DNA of 64,000 bases from Pisolithus tinctorius (lineage: Eukaryota; Basidiomycota; Agaricomycetes; Boletales; Pisolithaceae), in NCBI GenBank assembly GCA_024663395.1, contig JANFAH010000013.1, positions 186,001 through 250,000 on the forward strand, written 5' to 3'. The notes below the pieces were generated by a model. That model did not search any database. It saw nothing but the letters and a program-made list of their open reading frames with translations, and was not told where the DNA came from. The position numbers and the translations under genes were made by a program. Of this stretch, positions 38,690-50,594 are shown in pieces. The stretch's first letter is position 1. Each line of letters starts with the position of its first letter.

Positions 38690-41600
38690 TCAGTCCTGCA
38701 TGAAAGAGTTAATGGAAATATCATTGGGCAAGAGGACAAAATTGCTCACCCGACAAAGAGACAGCACAACAATGTGATCATCTGTGACAGCCCACCTGGC
38801 AAAGTGACTGACAACCCACGATGATTCAATGGTTTCCAAGTGGTTTGAGAGTGCAGAAGAGTACAACTTGGTGGGAAAGTGGGGGTAGGCAGCAAATGGA
38901 TCTGATTCTGTAGCATGTGGCAGCAAGGAATATTGCAGTACAGCAAAGACAAATACCCCATCATGACCATAGATATACTTGATAGTGCCAGGGACAGGCA
39001 AGCATTTGTAGTCACCTTTTGGATAGAATAGAATAAGCAAGTTGCCATCATGAGTTGAGAACCTGCTGTACACAGTGTTGTCAAGTTTGAGGTGGGCATG
39101 TAGGACTACATGTCACTGTTGGGTTAGTTCAAACAAGTCCTTTGGCACCACTACCAGCTTAGCACTGTCAGGCACTCACGTTCCAGCATCCAATGTGTCT
39201 CCATGGGTCTCCCAACCTCCATCTGTAGTACTGTATGCACGATCAAGAAGAAGTTTACATTCGTGGATAGCAGGGGGGCAGCAAGGTCAAGACAACCAAC
39301 TATGAAGTCTTCCAGCCTTCAGATATGACTGAATCATTGTTTTCTCCAGCTCTCCTGTTTGTTAGATTCAGTTTTCAAGTTCTACAGCTTAATCCATTGA
39401 TCACAAACCTGTCTGGTAGTTGGTCAGAAGACGTTGCAGCACCCCAATCAACCACTCAAATGGAAAAGCACCACCATGATTGCATGGGTCCAAAGAGTAG
39501 GAGGTAATCATATATGTGAAACAATGCATGGTGATTGGGTCGTGCATCAAGTGTAGGATAGAGTTCCTTCAGCTTTCCAACATAGCTGGCAATATAGGCA
39601 TGATATGCAGAAGCTCACAAAGTACTCATGGTCCGAGCACAGGCAAGATTGACAGCAGAAACGAGATCCATTGTGTGATTGAGAACAGCCTTAAGGTCTG
39701 CACCATCATCAGAACAGTCATTACTTGTACCCCAAAGATTGATCAGCACTAGGGGAAGATAAACCATGATCAGTGAGTGCCATTCATCTGCCTTGATAGT
39801 GCCAGCAGACACATCGCCAAAATTGCTGGGAACAGAGCCTAACCACGACAGTGTCACAATGTCATGAATAACTTTGTGAACTTGATTCAACATGTCTGAC
39901 TTGGCAAACTTGCCAGGTTGGTGCTGTAACACAGACAAGGGCATCTGCAGCCACTGAGTATACATCGCATCAGCTGCAGGACACATAGTAAGATCAGGAA
40001 CAACTTACCCAAGCAACAAGTGCCTTGGCATAATCAGCTTTGAGAACTTTACCACTCTTTGAGGGAACACACCCTAAGCTCTGGCAAACAAATTTCAGAG
40101 GGTGAGCATTCTTGTGGACTAGCAACTCCTGCAAGTCAGTCATGAAGGACTTGACAGCTGTGTTGTCATCATATGATGGGACCGGTGAAACAAGAAGCTT
40201 GTGAAGCGCCGAGACTTGCATGATCTCCTTCGTTGTCATAGACAGCACCTTGGGGGTACCAGGGATGACCTGCTTAAACTTGTAGTGAAATGCAGGAATT
40301 ATGGAGTGTGCAGCAGAAGAAGTCTCTGTGGTTAACCCAAGTAGACTGCACACATGATGTTGAACAAGGCCCTTGAGTATACAATGCATCAAATCTATGA
40401 TGAGTTGGCGAGTGGGGTCCCAACATGGCAAATGCCACAGTTCTGAGTAGTGAACACCATATTCCTTGAATATCCTGTCGCATGCGGAAGACATATGTGC
40501 ATCCCTCCATTGCTCTGCATATTGGTGGAGCTTGTCTTTGTCATGCGCCATCCAGTTGTTGAAGTCTGTCCAACTGTAATTTGTCCTGTGGTAGCAGCTG
40601 CAAACAGTGCAGAAGAAGTGACTCCCAATTCCAGCAAAAGCAGCAAGGTGGTGAGAGGCAGGGAGATCACAGACAACAAGGGCGATGGCACTGTGTGTAA
40701 CTCATCTGCCAGGATGATTTGCTATTCTTGAAAAGCAAATACCAGAATCCCAAGCAGCAACTAGGTCATTCATCAGTGGTCATATGTAATGATTAAGATT
40801 TTCGAGTGACGGTTGTTTGGGGCCTGGAATAATGCCAGCAAGATAAAGATTTTCTGGCTTGTACCTCACATCCAAAGGCAGATTGAGACATGCCATCGAA
40901 ATGATCCCAGACGACATGCTTGGTCCCCATACACTCATACCTCCAGGGTTGAAGAAATCCATGTGAAGTGCAAATGCATATCAACCTTCATCTCCATGAT
41001 CAACAAAATGCTTCCCAGGCACAGGCCCATGGAACTCTCAAAGGAACTGGGCTTCAAATGGGTTCTTCACAAAGTGTGGTTGCGAGGATGAGGCATGTAA
41101 ATCGTCACATGCAGAGTCCATTGCTGCCTCGGTATCTAGTCAAGACAGTAGTGTTGTGAGGTAGTCTTTGAAGTCGTGGTAGACAAACACCTTCTTTGGG
41201 TAAGGATTCCCCTCAGCTTGTGTATTGAGTAATGGCTTGCCACATTGCTTCTCCAGTGAAGGGAAATGAGTGCAGAAGGAAGGATAAGTGGGGACATCCG
41301 ATCCAAGTGAAAAGGTGGGAGCATAGAGGCAATGGCAGCTGCAGACAGCATATGTCACTGTCTTGGCTGCGAGGTGGAACCTGGACAAGATGCCACTGAT
41401 GGTCAATGGTATTTGCTTCAGCACAGTCTCATGCAAATGACTCAGTGTCCCATCCAGCTTCCAAAAGGCAAGGTATAGCAAGAGGGAAAGTCTGTTCATA
41501 ATAAAGTTAGCACCCAGAGTGCCAACACCAAAAATTATACTGCACACGACTCCTAGCAATAGTGCAACTTGGGCAATCACATCCATTCACTCGATTGGTG

Positions 41601-42160
41601 GTGAGTACTGCTTCCCTGTACAATCAAACATCAGTAATGGTAAAAATCATGACATCCAGATACTTGCCTATGTCAATCTCAACTGGATCTCGAGGCAAAG
41701 GTGTAGGCACCTGTTCATTTGCCTGGGATTGGACCTCATCCAACAATGCAGATAAAGCCTTTTTGCGTGTAGCCACCAACTCCATGGAACAAGTAACCCA
41801 ATCAATTGCTTTGCATAGAATGACAAGTTCATGCTGGACATCAAGAGAGCTGGGGTCTGATGAATCGAGGAGGAGCCGCTGACAGTGATGGATTCGAGAT
41901 TCAATATTGCTAAGGATCTGAAGAGCTCTGATGGTGCGATGATCACCATTCCTTGACAACTTGCAATGACCACATACAGTGGGGGTAGTGGAAGTAATGG
42001 GTGAGCCAGGTGAGAGCTGTTCTCTCTCAAGGGCATCTTTGGGGGGGGATGTGATGGAAGGCCCAGGAGAATGAAGGGTAAGGCAACTCAGACTACTGGC
42101 AAGATCATCTAAAGGGATTGCCTTGGGTGGGTTGCTTATCGTGCTGCTGCTTGGACCCAT
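38690..42160 (-). pseudogene. CACTA/Plavaka-like transposase, degraded
   Basis: Catalyses excision and insertion of the element. Blocks in family order: an N-terminal helical region from ATG 42160 (RTIRALQILSNIESRIHHC); a segment with two hydrophobic stretches, then FHLAAKTVTYAVCSCHCLYAP and VFVYHDFKDYL; then DFFNPGGMSVWG, GIISMACLNLPLDVRYKPENL and LAGIIPGPKQPSLENLNHYI. The core follows: a Cys-rich ASHHLAAFAGIGSHFFC region, CDRIFKEYGVHYSELW, and WDPTRQLIIDLMHCILKGLV, whose D-x-MH is the likely second catalytic site. The C-terminal part has WLGSVPSNFGDVSAGTIKADEW and YPKGDYKCLPVPGTIKYIY, ending near 38690. Stops and frame changes separate several blocks beyond what introns explain, for example between 39.1 and 39.6 kb. 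The gene fills the space up to the left TIR. Confidence 0.85.
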
Positions 42161-44664
42161 GGCCTGAAAATCAGTGTGGGAGTGCCACAGTTTACTGACA
42201 GTGGTACCAGTGTCCGCACCATCATCAGTAATGGTAAGTGCAAAGAGGTGCTCAGTGACAGAGTCTACAGCATCTATGGCGCTCTGTTGGACAGGTGGTG
42301 AGTACTGGGTGGCATGTTCTTCATGAACTCACTTCATGTGCACTGGCATAAAACAAGCCTTCATAAGAACACCTCTTGCTTTCCTGTGGCTGTCTGTGCC
42401 ACCTTTCTCGACACATTCTTCACAAAAACATCATTTGAGAGTAGGGCGGGAGGCAGGCATCCCTCCAATCTGGTGGTATCAACACTAAGTGGATATCTCC
42501 AAATGTTTGAGGACAACGCACAATGTAATCTTGGGGCTTTGAGATGAAAAGGATGTGAGCATGGCCAACGAAATACCAGCTTTTGCAACTCATATTGCAG
42601 CAGGGCAGTGACTTTTGAACAAGGGTAAGAGTGGGAATCACTGTACAATGTACATGTCTTTGTGTGTGGCAGTGCCGTGTCATGAATCTATGATGGAACA
42701 AGGCTATTACCCCAAAATGGAACAAGTTACAACAAAGATTGTGACAATTGCAGCAAACAGTTGACAATTAATATTACAGAGCCTAGTGATGGATTGTTGG
42801 CTGGCAAGTAGGATACATCTTAGGACTTAATTGATCTGGTAGCATTTCAGCTGCATTAAGTGTTTCATCGCCATCTGTGCACAAGACATTGCAACGATTG
42901 TAATGACAACATGAAACCAGTGAGCAGGAAGTAGAGTGGGCAACTTCACCGGGCATCACCAACATATCACTCCCTACTGAATAGGTGTTCCTCAACCTGT
43001 TGGTTGTGAAGAGCAGCAAAATGCCCAATGTGTGTACACCAGTGGAACCTCACCACTCGTGACATCCCGACAAATGTCTGCTAGTGTTCCCCTGCCCTCA
43101 ATCCCAAATGGCCTGCCGATATCATTGCAGACCCACATGAAAGGCACGCAACCTCCGTCAGCAGTTCCCCATGCACAGATATCCTCCACCTCCAGTGGAG
43201 GTTCATGGCCTCAAGGAATGCCAAATGCCAATCTGGGCCCTGTCTTACCTCTAGTTTGAATGAGTTTCAGTGCAGTAATCAAGCAGGATGGATGTGATGT
43301 GTGACAGGTACCATTTTGCATGGAGAAATGAGTCAGTAGCATAAACCAGCCCTGATAACCCCCTTGCAAACTCAGCATATTGGCATAGGTGGTGGACATG
43401 GTGGTGACTGATGTAAGGGAGGCAGTATGATTTTCTTTCAAAATCATCGACATTATACATATGACACTACACACTACCCTTCATCATTCAACGGCTCCCA
43501 GATTGATAGCTTGAGCTTCTATACGACTGAAGAGCAAGTATATGAGTTGTAAGTATACCGGTCCAGAGGGTGGTGGTGGTATCCACTTACCCCTACCTGA
43601 CATTCTCCTCTTCAAAGGATGCCCTGCAGATTCTGTTGAGTGGAATACTACCCACATGCAGAAGCACTCACATGCATGAAGTATATCAGCGGTACCAAAC
43701 TCGATGAACACATTATCTGCTGTGATCTTGGCCTTGGATATGTGGAAGGACGACAATTTGGTCACAGCAAAAGCAGTGGTCAAGTGTGTGATGAGTATGG
43801 AACAGATCAGGCACAATTGGAGAGGAGGAGATAGTTTGAGGAGCATTATGCCAGCATTCAGGAAGGACCCAGCACTGCCATGACTGGTGGTAGAGAATGG
43901 AAAGCAACAGAGATTCCTAGTATGACCCTAAACACTCAGTCATCAGACGACAATGGCGACAGTTTTTGGGTTCTTACCATTGTCCATATCCTAATTTGAA
44001 CTGTGTCGCTCAACTTTGGTGTGCCACAGGGTCACCATTCTTGCTTAGACGATATGGCAGAGAGAGATGGGTAGTGAAGTCATTTTGAACACTTGTATTA
44101 CAGCTGTTTCAGGAAAGGTTTGCTGTGAGAGAAAAACCTCGAAATTGCCACCACTTCCTTGTCTTGCAGCTTGCATCTCAGAATTGAAATATCTCATGAA
44201 CCAGAACAGCTAGTGCCCTAATTCCTTCAGCTTTGCACTCCCCGGATTTGATTTCAGGGCACTGTGGCAAGAAACCCAACATTCACCATTCTGTTCTCAT
44301 GCCCCAAAATTACCCCCTCACAGATGGTGCAATTGCATTTGCTCATGTAAGGACACCTTTCTCAAGATCCATCTTGAATAGACAAGTACATTGAGTAGTG
44401 CCAGAGTGCACAGAGGTAATTTCATGATTACATTTACTTTTGGTAGCAACACATTCTCATAGAAATGCCAAGGGAGCAAGTCACAGCAGGGCAGAGATGA
44501 CAACAATAACTTGGTGTGGGCTAGGATGACGATGATATGGACATGTCAAGATTGGGTAAGTGCTCACAACTCCTGGACAGTAGTGATCACTATAGGCAGC
44601 CACAATGACAGATTTTGAACTTTTGATATGGTTCCAACTGTGCAATGACAATGATGGCCACAAA
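42161..44664. other. Unassigned part of the CACTA-like element, possible decayed cargo gene
   Basis: Minus-strand stretches have protein-like composition but no family I know. Examples are about 43846-43484 ([21 protein letters not shown]), 43460-43251 (YANMLSLQGGYQGWFMLL in one frame), 43028-42783 (LLLFTTNRLRNTYSVGSDMLVMP) and 42767-42420. They may be exons of one decayed gene upstream of the transposase. I looked for iron-dioxygenase motifs of TET/JBP genes, which accompany some fungal transposons, and found none convincing. Confidence 0.4.
44660..44664. repeat. Left 5-bp target-site duplication of the gypsy element
   Basis: ACAAA, identical to 51411-51415 after the right LTR. Confidence 0.95.
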
Positions 44665-45480
44665 TGTCATGACCATGACACCAGCGTAAGCCCCTAATAC
44701 CTACTCCGCCCTCTTCCGACATGTTCCCGCGCTTCTCCGCCCTCCTCCGACGTGTTCCTGCGCTCCTCCGACCCTCCCGACATGTCTCCACACCTCTCCG
44801 AGGTCCCCTGTCCATGTTCTGACCAACTCCGCTCAACTCCACCCTAAGGTTGGTCATGTGGGCTGTTGGACTTGCGGCCCTGCATTCTAGATAGGGTTCC
44901 GCCCTCGTGTCGGTTTTCTCCATTCTTCCGCTTCTTCGGTATTTACCCTCTCTTCCTCGTTGTAGTAGTTTCCTTGTCTCAGTTAAGGTCCCCGTCGTCC
45001 CTACTCTCTATCCCTTGTGTTGGAAGGACTCTAACCCACTATACACTTATTGGTTTACATTCTGTACTGCACCGCCCTTGACCTACATCGTATATAAGGC
45101 CACGTAGTACTCCAATGTAATCAGTACGAATATCGAATAAAGTCCCCACCTTCGACTCCCTCTCAGTCCCCTCTGGAGTTTCGTCTCCACTCCCTCTGAA
45201 GTCCGCTCCGCCTCTGAAATACGAGGGCAGAGCTCACACAAGGGGGCAGCGCACTAGCTGAACCCAACGCCCTCTCATCCGACCTCCGACCTCTGACCTC
45301 CGGCTCCGACTCCGACCTCAGCCTCTGAAACTTCCCTTCATACCCCTCCGATCACTGTTCGTCGAATATCTCGCCACCCAGTGGTCAGATTCGCTTCGGA
45401 CTTTGACCGCTGTACTCCGCAGCCCAACCCGCTCCAACTCCGCCCTAAGAAGGAGCCAGGGGTGTTGTCCGACCTTGACA
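44665..45480 (+). repeat. 5' LTR of the gypsy element
   Basis: 816 bp, TG...CA ends. It contains a TATATAA box (45091-45097) and an AATAAA signal (45136-45141), so transcription probably starts and the poly(A) site lies just downstream of these. It is rich in CTCCG-type repeats. I did not recognise a standard initiator-tRNA primer site right after it at 45481. Confidence 0.96.
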
Positions 45481-45535
45481 GTATATTCATACTATCACTT
45501 GTACGAGCTCTCTCACTTCCCCTACCACATCCATT

Positions 45536-46825
45536 ATGCCTCCCATGACACGTCTCCGACAACGGGATGCTACCAAGGCCCTTGCTACAGCCTTGGCAAA
45601 CCCCCGACGTCTCCCTTCAGTTGTTGAGCCCTTCCAGAGCTTCTCCTCCAGGGGGTGCTCCAACTCCGACCCTGCTCCAGACAGTGCCTCACGCGCTGCA
45701 CCCTCCATCCATCAGCAGTCCGCCCTCCGCTCTCCGCCACCTCCTATCATCATTCACCCTGGCGGAGATGGACCAGGCGACCCCGATGATGACCCCGACG
45801 ATCCTGACTACCATCCTGGTGATGGGCCTGATGATGAGGATGATCCCGACAACCTCGGGGATCCCCTTGATGACCCGGTCCTTGCTCTGACCCGGGCCAT
45901 CCATGCCCTAGCCCGCTCCAACCAGCGCTCCAGAGACTCCGCTCCGCGAACCAAGGTCCGCAAGCCGGACACCTTTGATGGGTCTGACCCTAAAAAACTC
46001 TGTGAGTTCCTGGTCCAATGCGAGCTCAATTTCCAGGACCGCCCTCGGGCATTCCGCTCCGACCGAGCCAAGGTCACATATGCGCAGTCCTACCTTAAGG
46101 GCATGACATTGGCCTGGTTCGAACCAGACCTTCTCAATCCAGATGATTACCTTAATTGTCCGCTGTGGATGGATGACCACCGCGAGTTCCTCCATGAGCT
46201 CACTACCAATTTCGGCCCTCATGATGCTGCTGCTGATGCTGTCCAGCATCTGGAAAATCTTACCATGAAGGACTCTTTGCGTATTGCGAAGTACTTAGTG
46301 GAGTTCAACTGCTGGGCTTCTCAGGTAAAGGACTATGGCGAAGGTGCACTCCACCACCGCTTCTACTCGGGTCTCCCTGACCGCATCAAGGATGAAGTGT
46401 CCCGTGTCGGCAAGCCCACCACTCTTCATGCACTCCGCAAGTTGGCCCAGACAGTAGATGCACGCTACTGGGAGCGCAAGTCAGAAGTCTCCCACTCCGC
46501 CAAGCCTCCTCCTGCCGAAAGAACTCCGCTCCACACCTCCGACTCAAAGCCGAAACCCTCCGCATCATCCTCCGCCCCTAAGTCCGACTCTAAAAAGGCC
46601 GAAGCGCCAAAGTCCGACATCAACCACCTCCTCGGAAAAGATGGCAAGCTCACAGCAGCTGAGTGGCTCCGCTGCCTTACTGGTGGGCTGTGCCTCTTCT
46701 GTGGTGAACCTGGTCACTCCGCCAAGGATTGCCCAAAGTCGACTTCCCGTGCTGCCAAGGCCTGTGCCACTAAGGCCGCCACTCCGACTGCTCCGCCTGT
46801 GGAGAGGTCAGAGCCAAAAAATTAA
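45536..46825 (+). CDS. gag: Gag polyprotein of the gypsy element
   Basis: 429 codons, intact. The N-terminal third is acidic and Pro/Asp-rich (PGDPDDDPDDPDYHPGDG). The middle is the retrotransposon capsid region (KPDTFDGSDPKKLCEFLVQC, YAQSYLKGMTLAWFEPDLL, YLVEFNCWASQVKDYGEGAL). A Ser/Lys-rich linker leads to one CCHC zinc knuckle (CLFCGEPGHSAKDC, near 46691-46732) that binds the genomic RNA. It ends in an AAAAAAT heptamer directly before the TAA, the probable site where ribosomes slip into pol. Confidence 0.93.
   Translation: MPPMTRLRQRDATKALATALANPRRLPSVVEPFQSFSSRGCSNSDPAPDSASRAAPSIHQQSALRSPPPPIIIHPGGDGPGDPDDDPDDPDYHPGDGPDDEDDPDNLGDPLDDPVLALTRAIHALARSNQRSRDSAPRTKVRKPDTFDGSDPKKLCEFLVQCELNFQDRPRAFRSDRAKVTYAQSYLKGMTLAWFEPDLLNPDDYLNCPLWMDDHREFLHELTTNFGPHDAAADAVQHLENLTMKDSLRIAKYLVEFNCWASQVKDYGEGALHHRFYSGLPDRIKDEVSRVGKPTTLHALRKLAQTVDARYWERKSEVSHSAKPPPAERTPLHTSDSKPKPSASSSAPKSDSKKAEAPKSDINHLLGKDGKLTAAEWLRCLTGGLCLFCGEPGHSAKDCPKSTSRAAKACATKAATPTAPPVERSEPKN
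46816..46822 (+). promoter_or_regulatory. Probable -1 ribosomal frameshift site, gag to pol
   Basis: AAAAAAT fits the X-XXY-YYZ slippery pattern in the gag frame and lies immediately before the gag stop TAA (46823-46825). Gag is in frame 2 and pol in frame 1, exactly a -1 shift. The pol frame is open across this point. A downstream stimulatory fold was not identified. Confidence 0.7.
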
Positions 46826-49800
46826 TCCGCTCCTCCAGGGGGCCTGTACGTCCTGGAGGAAGCGTTGATCCCATCCATGCAGAAGTCCACCTCAACGCAT
46901 CCGCTCTTTCCGACCCTAATTCTCTTCTTCCAGTTATTTCTCTTCCTGATTTCTCTGTAGATACTTTCCCCGCTCTGGTCGACTCAGGCTCTTCGCACTG
47001 TTTTGTTGACCCCTCTTTAGTTAAAAAATATAAAATCCCAACAAAAAATGTCTCTCCACCTATTCCTCTCCGACTGTTTGATGGTACTAGTAATACCGCC
47101 ATTTCCCAAGTAGTAGATTTCTCCATCCACTTTGCCTCTGGCGATGTCACATCTGTTTCCTGTTATGTAACTCCGTTGGATTCCGCCTGTTCATTGGTCT
47201 TGGGACACAACTGGCTCACCTGCTACAATCCGTCGATTGACTGGGTATTGAGCAGTATCTCGTTCCGACCATCGATACAAAGAATGCCGACGCCCTTGGC
47301 GCCTCCGTCACCTTCTGTCGCGACTTCCGCTTCAGTACCGACACCCTCCGCTCCGTCTGCTCCTCCGACATCAGCTCCGCCGCCTACTCCAATGGCTGGC
47401 TTGCCACGCACTGCTCCGCATATCTCTCTCATCGGAGCTGCAGCCTTTGTCCGTGCATGTGCCCTTCCTGGCTCCACACAGTTCCGCTTGCACCTCTGCC
47501 CAGAAGATATGAAACTCCGAGCCTCTTCGATGCCCTCTGCACCTCCTGATCTCTCTGCGGTACCCTCCGACTACCATGAGTTCGCTGATGTTTTTAGTAA
47601 AGCAAAGGCTACTGAACTCCCTCCGCACCGCAGCTTCGATTTAAATATAGATCTCGAAGAAGGGGCTTCTCCACCTCTAGGCACTGTCTACTCCCTCTCT
47701 CCACCCGAGCTTGAGGCACTCCGCACCTTCATAGATGAGCACCTCAGCTACGGTTTCATTAAACAGTCAACCTCCGCCCATGGTGCTCCTGTCCTCTTCG
47801 TTAAGAAGAAGGACGGCTCGCTCCGCCTCTGTGTGGATTACCGAGGACTCAATAAAATCACCAAGAAAGACCGCTACCCGCTCCCTCTCATCTCTGACTT
47901 GCTCAATTCTCCGAGCCGCACTAAAATCTATAGTAAAATTGACCTCCACCATGCCTACCACTTAGTCTGAATTGGTGCTGGTGACGAATGGAAGACTGCC
48001 TTTCGCACTCGCTATGGTTCCTATGAATGGTTGGTTATGCCCTTTGGTCTTACTAATGCACCAGCGGCTTTCCAGCGGTTTGTTAACAGCATCTTTGCTG
48101 ACATGCTTGATGTCTGCATTGTTGTTTACCTTGATGACATCCTCATCTACTCCCACAACGAGGAGTTGCACCACCAACATGTAAAAGAGGTCCTCCGCCG
48201 CCTCTGCCAGCATAGCCTCTTTGCTAAGCCGGAAAAGTGCGAGTTCCACAAAGACTCTGTCAAGTACCTCAGCTATGTCCTCTCCCCATCCAGTCTGACC
48301 ATGTCCGCTGATAAGGTCCAGTCCATTCATGATTGGCCTGAACCACGCAAGGTCAAAGACATCCAATCCTTTCTTGGGTTTGTGAACTTCTATCGTTGGT
48401 TCATCGGTAACTACTCTGACATAGTTGTTCCGCTCACCTGCCTCACTCGGAAGGGCGCTCCTTGGAGCTTCTCCGAAGAGTGCCGCTCCGCTTTCCTCCG
48501 CCTTAAGACCGCTTTCACCTCCACTCCGATCCTTACTCATTGGGTGCCTGATGCCCCTGTCACGGTTGAGACCAACGCATCGGACTATGCCATTGCGGGT
48601 ATCCTCTCGATTACCTGCTCCGATGGTGAACTCCGCCCAGTTGCCTTTTACTCCCGCACACTCACTGCTCCGGAGCTCAACTATGACACTCATGATAAGG
48701 AGCTGTTGGCGATTTTCGAGGCCTTCTGCCACTGGTGACATTATTTGGAAGGTTCCGCCACTCCTGCTGATGTGGTGACTGACCATAAAAACTTGGAGTA
48801 TTTCTCCACCTCTAAGGTCCTAACCCACCGTCAGGCTCGTTGGTCGGAGTACCTCTCCCAGTTCAACCTAGCCATCCGTTTCCGCCCTGGCTGCCTTGGA
48901 GCCAAGCCCGACGCACTTACCCGCTGCTGGGATGTTTACCCAAAAGAGGGGGATAAGGACTACGCGCAGGTAAACCCTCATAACCTCCACCCTGTGTTTA
49001 CCCAGGAACAGTTCGCTTCGTCCCTCCGTACTACCCACCTCTTGGCCCCTGTGCTCCGAGCCGCCATGATCTTCGATGTTGAGCAGCTCCATGCCGACAT
49101 CATCTCCGCACTACACTCCGACCCCATCTCCACTTCCCATCTCCCAACTCCAACAGACCTCCGCTGGTCATTGGACCATGAGGGTCTCCTCCGCCTCGAT
49201 GGCCGCATCTTTGTCCCCGACATTGATGGTCTCTGCCTCCGAGTGCTTCGGTTTAAACATGACCATCCACTTGCAGGTCACTTTGGGCAGAGTTGCACTG
49301 TAGAGCTTGTTCGCTGCGAGTATGTATGGCCTAACCTCCACACTGATGTAAAGAACTATGTCAGGTCCTGCACCACTTGTGGTCGCAGCAAGGTCCCTCA
49401 TCACCGCCCCTTCGGCCTACTGAAGCAGCTTCCTGTCCCTGAGAAGCCATGGAACTCCATCTCGATGGATTTCATTGAGCATCTCCCCAACTCCGCAGGC
49501 TACTCCGCCATCTTGGTTGTTGTAGACCGCCTTTCTAAACAAACCGTGTTCATTCCGACCCATGACTCCATCACCTCCGCTGACCTAGCAAAACACTTCC
49601 TTACCCACGTCTTTTCCAAGCATGGAGTACCTGCTCATGTCACCTCTGACAGGGGTCCAGAGTTTGTGTCGCACTTCTTCTGCTCCCTTGGAAAGGCCTT
49701 AGATATGCGCCTTCATTTTACATCGGGCTACCACCCAGAAGGCGATGGCCAAACAGAGCGCATGAATCAGACCCTTGAGCAGTATCTCTGCACCTACTGT

Positions 49801-50550
49801 AACTATCAGCAAGACGATTGGTCAGAGTTACTCCCACTAGCGGAGTTTGCTTGTAATAATGTGCCGAGTGCTACTACTGGAGTCTCTCCCTTTTTCGCTA
49901 ATAAGGGTTACCACCCAAACTTGTCAGTTTACTCTGACCGCGATCTCACCTCTCCGAAGGCCCATAACTATGTTGTGGAGCTTTCTGCCCTGCACGACTT
50001 CCTCCGCACTGAGATGGCTGCTGCTCAACTCCGCTATCAAGGTCCGGCTGATGCTAGACGCATTCCGCCACCAGAGTTCAAAGTTGGTGACCAGGCTTAT
50101 GTCAAGGCCAAGTACTTCTGCTCCACCCGTCCTTTGGCTAAACTTGCGGAGAAGAACTTGGGCCCCTATGCTATCATAGCTAGGCCTGGTACACATTCTG
50201 TCACCCTCCGCTTACCTGATGCGATGCAGGCCATCCACCCTGTCTTTCACGTGTCGCAGTTAGAGCCTGCTACTCTGAACCCCTTCCCTGATCGGCACCA
50301 ACCTCCGCCTCCGCCTGTTGAGGTGGATGGTGACCTTGAGTACGAGATTTCGGAGATCCTCGACTCAAAGGTGGATCGCTGCCACTGTCATTGTCAGTTG
50401 CTGTATCTAGTCCGCTGGGCAGGCTATGAGAATACTGAAGACGAGACCTCTTGGGTGTTGGCAACGGAGTTAGAACATGCCTCCGAGTTGTTGGCTGCTT
50501 ACCATGCTCGCTATCCTCATAAACCTGGACCTTACTCACCTCCGTCGTAG
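46816..50550 (+). pseudogene. pol: Pol polyprotein of the gypsy element, two in-frame TGA stops
   Basis: One continuous frame interrupted only by TGA at 47968-47970 and 48736-48738. Both stand where related elements commonly have Arg, so CGA-to-TGA is likely. The protease has the DSGSS active site (46981). The reverse transcriptase has VLFVKKKDGSLRLCVDYRGL and the catalytic YLDD at 48127-48138, intact. In RNase H the usual ETDASD reads ETNASD, so the catalytic Asp is Asn (48574-48576). The integrase keeps its HHCC zinc site (ending CTTCGRSK) and its D, D, E residues (49468, 49648, 49756; D-35-E). The C-terminal chromodomain (about 50338-50530; ILDSKVDR, LYLVRWAGYE, ETSW) should target insertion to marked chromatin. 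Cys and His in place of expected Arg (for example ELVRCEYVWP) fit the same decay. Confidence 0.94.
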
Positions 50551-50581
50551 CTTTGCTATGGCCTTCAGGGGTTCAGGCCCT

Positions 50582-50591
50582 AAGGGGGGGA
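50582..50591 (+). promoter_or_regulatory. Polypurine tract of the gypsy element
   Basis: AAGGGGGGGA three bases before the 3' LTR, the usual primer site for plus-strand DNA synthesis. Confidence 0.85.
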
Positions 50592-50594
50592 TAC

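Noticed and set aside
42200..44000. Possible TET/JBP dioxygenase gene, sought because such genes ride on some basidiomycete transposons
   Set aside because: No HxD...H...R iron and oxoglutarate signature was found in any frame I read.
44564..44923. Open frame repeated almost identically at 50536-50853
   Set aside because: It lies across the LTR in antisense; the duplication is simply the two LTRs, not a gene pair.
47176..47970. Separate protein starting at a Met in the pol region
   Set aside because: The apparent start is a TTG; the frame is open upstream through the protease to the gag junction, so it is part of pol.
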